Below, piece after piece: positions 51,273 to 64,000 of a DNA stretch of 64,000 bases. This stretch comes from Ascaris suum (lineage: Eukaryota; Nematoda; Chromadorea; Rhabditida; Ascarididae). Within the stretch, counting starts at the first letter, position 1, and every line of letters begins with the position of its first letter. Position numbers and translations under genes: made by a program. The notes under the pieces are model-generated. The model ran no database searches. It was not told the DNA's origin and worked only from the letters and a program-made list of their open reading frames with translations. The stretch is from the NCBI GenBank assembly GCA_013433145.1, contig CM024178.1:4015260-4079259 (forward strand), written 5' to 3'.

Positions 51273-53742
51273 GTGGGCGCCGTATCAGTCAATGTACTTT
51301 CGCATTTCTCCAATTATTACTATGAATTTGAAATATGTGCCGCCTACATATGTCCGTTGTTAGCTGACCTCTGCATTTTATTCTCGAACGTCAGATTCCC
51401 TCCATATGGTGTAATTTAGTCTATAAAGTCTATCAGTTCGTTATGCTATTCGGTAGACTTCCCTGTTTCACGCCTTGATGTGGCCCGGTTTAAATCTTTC
51501 AGTATTCAGTCCAGCGGAATGCTTGCTAATTCTATCAACCTTTTAATAAGTACGATAAATTCAGCAGACATTTGATTGTATTGATCGAGTTTTGCTCGTA
51601 TTGCAATTCCCAACTTCGTCAGTTATGACGAAGTCGATTCTCCTAAGGTTTAGATCGTAACCGGACAGGTGGATCTCCACTGTTGCAAGTTGATCAGGTG
51701 GGCCAATAAAAAGTAAGGAGCAGACCCGTGTTGCGCGGATTAGCTACTTGCTCGAAGTGTCATGTCAACCCGTTTGGCAAATTTCGAGCTTGCTCATTGT
51801 GAAGTGCAGAGAGTGCACACTAAGCACATCGACAAATCACGGAGGATTTTGGATGCCGCCTGAGCTTCTATAGAAAGAGCTTGATTTCGACTGTATTTTC
51901 ACTGATATAAAAGTAGGAAACAGAAGAGTACCTCAGTAATACAGAATTCTTTCGGCCGAACATCGTCTTCATAGTTGCGTTGATATATTCATAGACGGAA
52001 ATTGCACACGCCGCTGATGGCTTACGGCTGCACTCTCGATCGGCCATATTTTACTTGATTGCTCGTCATCATATCAAGCACACTCTATGACCATATGAAA
52101 AATGCTTTATCATTTAGGAATAGAGTTCACGCTGCATTAAGTCAATTCGGATGATCTGAGTCGGAACACATTGAATTCCCTCAACAAATCTCTCCTATTT
52201 CCTCTGAAATTCTTTTTGCAGTGGAACTTACTGAATTCAATGAATGGAATTACAACTTGATCATTCAATTGTTCTTTTAACGTCGTCCAGCTATATGCAA
52301 TTATAAGTGGGAAATCTGTGGAAAACTGATTATTTCCCTCAATTTAAACATCAAGGTCAAGTCTCGAAATCTTTGGACTGTGTTATTTTGATGTGAACAC
52401 ATGTGCGTTCATTTATTTCTTTCTTCTGTTAAGAAATAAATCGCTTGTTCGCTACTGTGACCAATTTCGTTCCATTCCACACCTCCGCAGGTCGCCTCAT
52501 CTCTGATTTATGCCGCATGCAGCTGGGATATTTAACAATCGTCGAATCAAAAAAATATGAAAGTGTTACCGCCTTTCCGTTGAAGCGAAATATGGTCCGG
52601 TTTCAGATCGAGATAGCAGAGGTTAATTTCAGCCATTCAACATTTATCATTTGTTTGAGGTATAAACCTGTGAGGCATTTTTGAAGACTTTTTAAGCTAT
52701 CACTAAATGTTACTTGACTGGTAGATGGAGTTGTCGGGTAATATCGACTGTTGAATGAATAGGAAATTCAATTTTCTTTAAAAAATCGGAAATTTCCTTT
52801 CTAATTCAAATTTAAAAAAACTAAAATTGACAGAAAGTCGATCTTTATTGGTTTCAAAAACATTGTTTGGAATTTCGAAAGCAATGAACTCAGATTGCGC
52901 CATGGCGATAGCAACGATAATCGGTGTGAAAGTTCAGTCCGAGCAACCCCGTCAGTGGGCGATCTTCATGCATAAAATAAAATGAAAACGCCGAAAACGA
53001 AAATTTGGCCTCTTTTTGCTGAGGAATCGACCAAATGCACTAGCGATACGCGCCTTTCCCTCTCCGAACATTTAACCTGTCACTTACTTGCTTGATTTCA
53101 ATCGCCCTCATAATTTATGAAGGAATGATAGAATAGGCAGATTAACGCCTATTTGAACTTATCGCGTCGCTGTTACAAATCTGCCAAAAAAGATCTGCTT
53201 TTTATATAATTCGACATTTGTAGGGTGCAGCATTTTGACATCTGTAAATGTCTGGAGTTCATTTCCGATGAGTCAACTTGATTGGTGCTGCAAAAGTCAA
53301 TGCTATGATGCTGCAGTAAAGTATACCTATGTGTGCAACATCATAATAATTTGAACAGCGAACAATGATAGACCCTCTCGTTTCAGTTGGGTTGATATAG
53401 AGCATGGTTGCAATCGCTTGCAGATTACTTCGTTCTCCAAATTACTGTTATAGATGCGCACTTGGTATGCTCAAACACTTCTTTGCCAACACAACGATAA
53501 ACACATAAATCACCATTTTGTGATGATAAATTAACATTGCCGTAATTTCACATTCGCTGTTTATAAAAGCTAGAGGATGAGATAGTCTGAAATGCTTGCA
53601 CCAAAGATACGCACCACTTTATTTGCCCATATATTCACCAGCCGTTGTCAACAGTAAAATTTTGACTGTCAAATTTGCATATCGAGAGAGTTGTGAAGTC
53701 GGAGGACGATGATGAGGAAAGGGATACGTATCTAAAAACATG
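51273..53742. other. Intergenic stretch without recognised gene
   Basis: About 2.5 kb of AT-rich DNA downstream of the GLUT gene. The longest frames (66-79 residues) show no homology. Nothing else was recognised. Confidence 0.5.
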
Positions 53743-59030
<5,288 letters not shown>

Positions 59031-59231
59031 CAGTCCAAAAAATCAACAAAAGATAACGCACCAAAGAATGATTGTGAACTCTTGGAGAGTGAAGTAGATG
59101 AATTTCCCGGTCACAATTTAATGGCTGATATGTGGAAAGGTGCGATCGGGCGAAAAACAGTGATTAAACATCGCAAGAAGTTTGCCCGAAATGCTTACGC
59201 CCTCCTCGTAACTCGCCATTCCCTAATCTAA
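59031..59231 (+). CDS. Possible last exon of an unrecognised gene
   Basis: After a strong acceptor (TTATTTGCAG) an open frame of 66 residues begins SKKSTKDNAPKND, continues with an acidic stretch (ELLESEVDEF) and a basic stretch (KHRKKFARNAY), and ends in a stop. Composition looks like real protein, but no partner exon or homologue was recognised, so it may be chance. Confidence 0.25.
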   Translation, partial: QSKKSTKDNAPKNDCELLESEVDEFPGHNLMADMWKGAIGRKTVIKHRKKFARNAYALLVTRHSLI

Positions 59232-59504
59232 CACTCACAGCCCTCGACAGTTTGAAAATCTCACGTCTGATCCCTCTGGCACAATTCATGTTTTAGAATA
59301 CTTGCTTGCACCACTCGTCCCCTCCCCAAAGGCAAATTCCTGCATATGCCTAGGTGTAACCGCCCTCTGCGAAGGTATGCCTTTTTATGCAAGTGAGTCC
59401 TGCCTTGCGTTCTCACTCCTGTTCAACTGCTTCGTTACTTCAACGACTGCATTTCCAGCCCTCTCCTAAGTGTTGCCACTTTCGTTAAGTTGTTCTGCCC
59501 CCTT

Positions 59505-59745
59505 TTATTTTCGCTGAACTGCGCATTCACCACACCACTGTGTAAGCCCCAGATAGAAATACGATCTCGCCACCTCACTAACATCCATGGAAATCTCAAA
59601 GTTCTCGCTCCTCACGCTCCCTTCATTTGCTCCTACTAGAACAAACTTATCGAATGCTACCAGTTGCTGCTGCCGAATATCGGCTTCTTTTATAGACAGC
59701 ATGCCGTCAGACTTCCCAATAAAACGAAGTACTTTTTCCTCACGA
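59505..59745 (-). other. Isolated protein-like open frame
   Basis: A minus-strand frame of about 80 residues, including KVLRFIGKSDGML and AFDKFVLVGANEGSV, ends at a stop at 59505. Composition is balanced and protein-like, yet no family, start or splice context was recognised. It could be a pseudogene or transposon remnant. Confidence 0.25.
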
Positions 59746-62731
59746 AAACTGGTACGTTTTCAAGTTGAACACAAGATCCCACAATTTTTGATGGCTGCTG
59801 AACACTGCGATCCTTCCTGATTGCTGAAGCCCTGCAGCAATGAGAGATATTATTCTTTTTGAGGTAGCCGCTCTCCGTCCCTCCTTAAGTCATGGTCACA
59901 CTAGAATACACGCGGAAGTGCATGCCCAATGACCGCGCCACCTTGAGCTTAATATCTAAGTTTATAATAGAGACTGCCAGACCTTACTAAACTCCGATTT
60001 TACGCAAAAAAATTGAGAATTTTGCAAAATTGAATTCTACCATAGTTACTTAATGAGAACAACTCATAGGATATATTCTTTGCATAACTTTATTTTCAGA
60101 TGAAGCGTAAAGTCTGAAGTTAGCATAGCACAAAACACTTCCTCTAAATATTCGAAGTAACGAAGCAAACACAATCCAGACGGTGCGCATCTCTGAATGA
60201 AACAAAAAGTGGAATCAAGGCTTATAAGAACTCACCGTTGAACAAGAAGCAAGCACAAACAAAAACCAAAACCCACTGGCATATACTACTACCCATCATC
60301 GCCGATTTTAACAAGTAAACTGCACTAATTGTTGCAAGTTAATATGTTCTAAGCGTACAACAGCAGCCACGCCGTCGCAGACATCGGCCAACAAAACGAC
60401 ATGTTGGCAGACCATAATCGACATACACACTGCACGTGAAGACCTCCTTCTCAGTGAAAGGCATCCCAACTCAAATGACCGGAAAGTAGGTCATGAAACA
60501 GCCAAAGAGATCGTGGCGGCATTTAGCGCCTGAGTTCCGAGGCATAAGGTCTACTGCCGCGAATTTCGTGACCATGCGCAAAACGGAAGCCATTGAACGG
60601 CTATCTGGAAAGCTAAATAATTACCTGCCTTTTAGCGTGCTAAAATTTATGATGCCTCCATTTATAGCACCCCTTCCCACCAGATCAACGCCAAGCACCT
60701 CCTCAAGAACCTCCCTCCCCTTGTAGTACTTTTTTGGGTGGATTTTGATATTGGATGACCACTAAGTGCCAAATTTCCTACTTCTATAAGCGTTCAGCAG
60801 GAAATACGACAAAACGACGATGACACATCAAGTGGCACACCATGAGTTTTGCTGACGGAAAGCAGCAGCAGATGAAAACAATGGATTACGGCAACGGCAA
60901 CGACGCTGTTATAACTGACAGAGAGAGAGATTCCGACAAACAGGAAACGACAGGAAGAAATGTTTGACTTTTTCAACGTGCGTACATTGGACAGAACCCG
61001 TGACTACATATATATATATATATATGATCGCAGCCCCTAAATCATCAATACTCTTAAATAAGCTAAAACAAATATATTTTGTTGCCAATTTGTGATACTG
61101 AAGCAAATTTCCTCAACAACGGTGCATACCTAGAAAAAAGAGAATTCGGGAAATCAGGCCCGTGCATACCACCTCTTCTCTATAAATTTTCAGTCTGCAG
61201 CGCCTTGAGAGATTTCTTTTTTGCCTCCGATTTTTACATACTCCTTGTGTTACGGCGGAAAATTCCCGGCCGAGCCATTTTGCTTCCTTAAAATGGCTGA
61301 ATTTTTAATATCATTGCCAGCTGTTTGCTCTTCACCTATGTGCACCATCGAAAAAAATCCCTTCCTCACACATCGCTGGCCAATAATACCAGTCAGCTAC
61401 GCAAAATGTCAAGGAATGGGACCATCCATTTTCTTCACATCGTTACTACTGCTTCACCGTCTTCATTTACTCCAGTAATTTCCGCCTTGCTCAGCAAAGA
61501 GATTTGAATGGGAGTAAACAGACAAACAGATGTCATGTAGCTGGTTGCACTCATCGGGATGCCAAGTCCACGTGGAAAGAGTGTCAAAAAGTATCTGCGG
61601 AAAAAAACGATCACACATAAGCCCCGCATAAAATGTACCAAGCTACCGAGTAAATCTACACATCAACATTTCCATCGCAGTCCCCCTACCCCAAATTCTT
61701 TCACACTTCAGGTTTCAAAATTCCATAAGCATTCTACAAGGAAAACTTAACTATCAGTGAGTGGTAATTAGACATATAAGCAGTGGCGCACTCAAAAATG
61801 GGTTGTGGAAGAACGGAAATATCAACCCTGATGAAGCAGAGATGTCAGAAGGCAGACGATATGAAACTGGATTTTTTGGGCACAGAAAATCGGCCTTGCC
61901 TTCAAAAAATTTTCATATAGTAAAATTTTCTGTACTTCTTGGCTTTGAGAAACGCAAATTTCGGAGTTTATTCACGAAGAATTCAGAATTCTCCTCATTT
62001 ACGTTTAAAGTGCCCGCAAGAACTCCCTCCCTCTCTTCCAACGCCGAATGTAACTGATCAGATCTCTTGAAGTTTAGAATATACTTCACCCCCAAGAAGT
62101 GTGTCAAAAAAATTCAGAGTGGAAGACAAACGAATCAGCAAAATCGCATCATTAGATTACGGGAAGATTAACAAATGACCAAATTTAACGACAGGCATAT
62201 AACGAGATGTGGAGAAAGCTATAGAAAACACCAACACGTACTTGCATTTAAAAAGTGCAAAACCCTCCACTTCCAAGGAATTCCTACTTCCCATAACCAT
62301 CTGTGATACTCTTCCCCTCTGCTTCTTATTTATTTAGTGGAATATCCCACAACTACCAAGCCGCTAATGCTCTGTTGTAATTAACAGTGTGAACATCGAA
62401 AAATCAGAGTGCATTTTTTCCCTGAGATGTAGGGATAAAAAGTGTCCCTCTCGAGCATAGTCTGTTAAATCAGCCTTCTGCGAGCATATCTCAGCAATCA
62501 ACAATAGCAACCTTCCCTTAAGTTTCCCTCTCTAATTCCTCTTTAAAAATATATTCACTTATTATTTGTAATGATCGGTTGCTTCTGAAAAATTCATACA
62601 TAACTGATAATAATAAACAAATTTGAAAATAAGCACTCGTCGATATTCGATATTCAATAAACAATAGAACGACATCGATCGACAGATGTCATGAAACGAA
62701 TCTGACGAAACACGCATTCGCAACATTTACT
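59746..62731. other. Intergenic stretch without recognised gene
   Basis: About 3 kb downstream of the dynein intermediate chain gene (minus strand). It contains a short (TA)9 run at 61008-61025 and nothing else recognised. The 3' UTR of the dynein gene should occupy the right end. Confidence 0.5.
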
Positions 62732-63937
62732 TTACCACTGTTGCCTCGGCGATAAATTAGCGATCGCATTTGATGCCGATTGCGTTGCATTCACCAACGA
62801 TGCGCTCGAACTTGACGTACCAATCCTAGCAGATGCCTCGAGTAATTCTTCGGCCTCCTCCCTTGCCTGCTTTATATCACGCAGCGTTCTGAAATCCAAT
62901 ATCAATTGCCATCCCTATTCAAGCGTTGCGTTATACAAATAATACACACCATGCTCAACTGCCAAAGCAATAAACTTCATCATTTCAATTGTTACACAAG
63001 GCATACTATCACCACTGCAATCTCCTCACATGCAGCAAACCACTTCTAGTTACCTTATAAATCATATCATTCCGCTTGTTCCACTAATGAAGCATGTAAT
63101 CACTTATTAAAAGAGACTGCACCACCCCACTGATACTAACCTCAACTACTCTAGGGTGAAACATATCAAGTCCTGCGGTATTACCTCCACTTTTTCTTTC
63201 AACAAAATACCTTAATCATCACTCAGTGTTTGATCTCCAATCAAAGTTCTGCTCCTCTCCCACTTCGAAAAAACATGGTTGTAGGATGATAAGAATGTAC
63301 TGTAAAAATCAGTGTGTCTAGCGCACTTCCATTTACTGCAGCATGCTTTAAAATGGCAATTTAAGCGACTTATATTTCTCTGCAATTATTCCACAACGAA
63401 AGTACATCATCGCCAATCGTCAGCAGCACTTCGAAATAAGCATTAAACAAAAGAAAAATTCCAAAAGGGATGTAGTGAAGCGTAGATCGTGCACGCAGAG
63501 GTGTGCTGTCTTACACATTCATGAATTAATTGCCACTAAGTTTGATTTCCTCAACAAAGAATTTTTACGCCCTTCTGCCTCATTCTCCCTTTTATATCTT
63601 TTTGTCTACCATTATTCGGATGCTTTTATCTTTTCTCAACGGCCACATAAAATGAGCGTTGCTAAACTGAATCGTTCTAACAGAAAGTATAACCTGCTTT
63701 ATCAAAGTCAACGAAAGCGGAGTTAACTCCAGCATAACACCATCTATTACAGCCATGCAGTTGAAACATTTACAATAATTCTAGTGCTCGTTCCATTTGT
63801 TTCCGGAACAAAATTAAATGATTAGTTAACCAACCTAGCCAACTTGCTCCATTCATCGGGCTTACAGTTCGTGAGGCTCTCGTGCACATCGTAGAGCCAT
63901 AGATTGCCTTTCTCATCACCGACTGTCAACTGTTGCC
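62732..63937 (-). CDS. dyci-1: Cytoplasmic dynein intermediate chain, C-terminal exons (partial)
   Basis: Exon 63937-63835 and last exon 62888-62732 (stop TAA) join in phase across a 946-bp intron. The first encodes the last WD40 strand (GQQLTVGDEKGNLWLYDVHE) and PDEWSKLAR. The second continues TLRDIKQAREEAEELL. This matches the C-terminus of metazoan dynein intermediate chain, where a VGDSEG...YDVGE repeat is followed by DEW...RTLAEI and an acidic helix. The protein links the dynein heavy chain to cargo adaptors and dynactin in the cytosol. The tail runs about 30 residues past the acidic helix as a Ser/Ala/Asn-rich stretch ending in PRQQW, longer than the vertebrate tail. The rest of the gene lies off the right edge. 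The acceptor at 63940-63938 reads TTTGAG, unusual but the only one fitting the frame. Confidence 0.85.
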
Positions 63938-64000
63938 CTCAAATATGCAACATTTTCAGCGATGTTGTGGAATAAAGCGCTTCTTGAAAAGATATAAAAA

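Overview
This is nuclear DNA from an animal, most likely a parasitic nematode. The coding exons are small (10-320 bp) and separated by introns of about 0.1-4 kb. Most introns end in TTTCAG, TTGCAG or a close variant. The conserved proteins are all metazoan families: SLC16, SLC20 and SLC2 carriers and cytoplasmic dynein intermediate chain. The low gene density and long introns fit a strongylid (hookworm-like) genome better than Caenorhabditis, but that is inference. No prokaryotic operon, CRISPR array, tRNA or rRNA was seen.

Layout. (1) About 52-1219, minus strand: two exons of a monocarboxylate-transporter-like (SLC16) gene that continues beyond the left edge. (2) About 9916 or 11853 to 19497, minus strand: a nearly complete type III sodium/phosphate cotransporter (PiT, SLC20), with ten exons that join in phase and an ambiguous 3' end. 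(3) About 31782-38436, plus strand: a seven-exon, phase-consistent model for an unrecognised single-pass membrane protein, including a 13-nt microexon. (4) 41229-51272, plus strand: a complete facilitative hexose transporter (GLUT, SLC2) of 11 exons and 518 residues, with a TATA box, upstream octamer motifs and a polyA signal. (5) 62732-63937, minus strand: the last two exons of cytoplasmic dynein intermediate chain; the gene continues off the right edge.

Between genes lie long stretches without recognisable genes. They hold microsatellites (a 600-bp TATT/TA tract at 53.75-54.34 kb and a TG-rich tract at 1.23-1.52 kb), a degenerate 19-bp minisatellite (10.95-11.13 kb), G-rich tracts, and two diverged, oppositely oriented copies of a dispersed repeat (28.9 and 40.7 kb) that look derived from a coding sequence.

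Three of the five genes are membrane carriers (monocarboxylate, phosphate, hexose). Nothing in the sequence shows that they are co-regulated: they have separate orientations and kilobases of DNA between them. I did not find a convincing new biological system. The best leads are the unidentified membrane protein with its microexon, unusual residues at the GLUT sugar site, the alternative PiT C-termini, and the dispersed repeat lying just upstream of the GLUT promoter.
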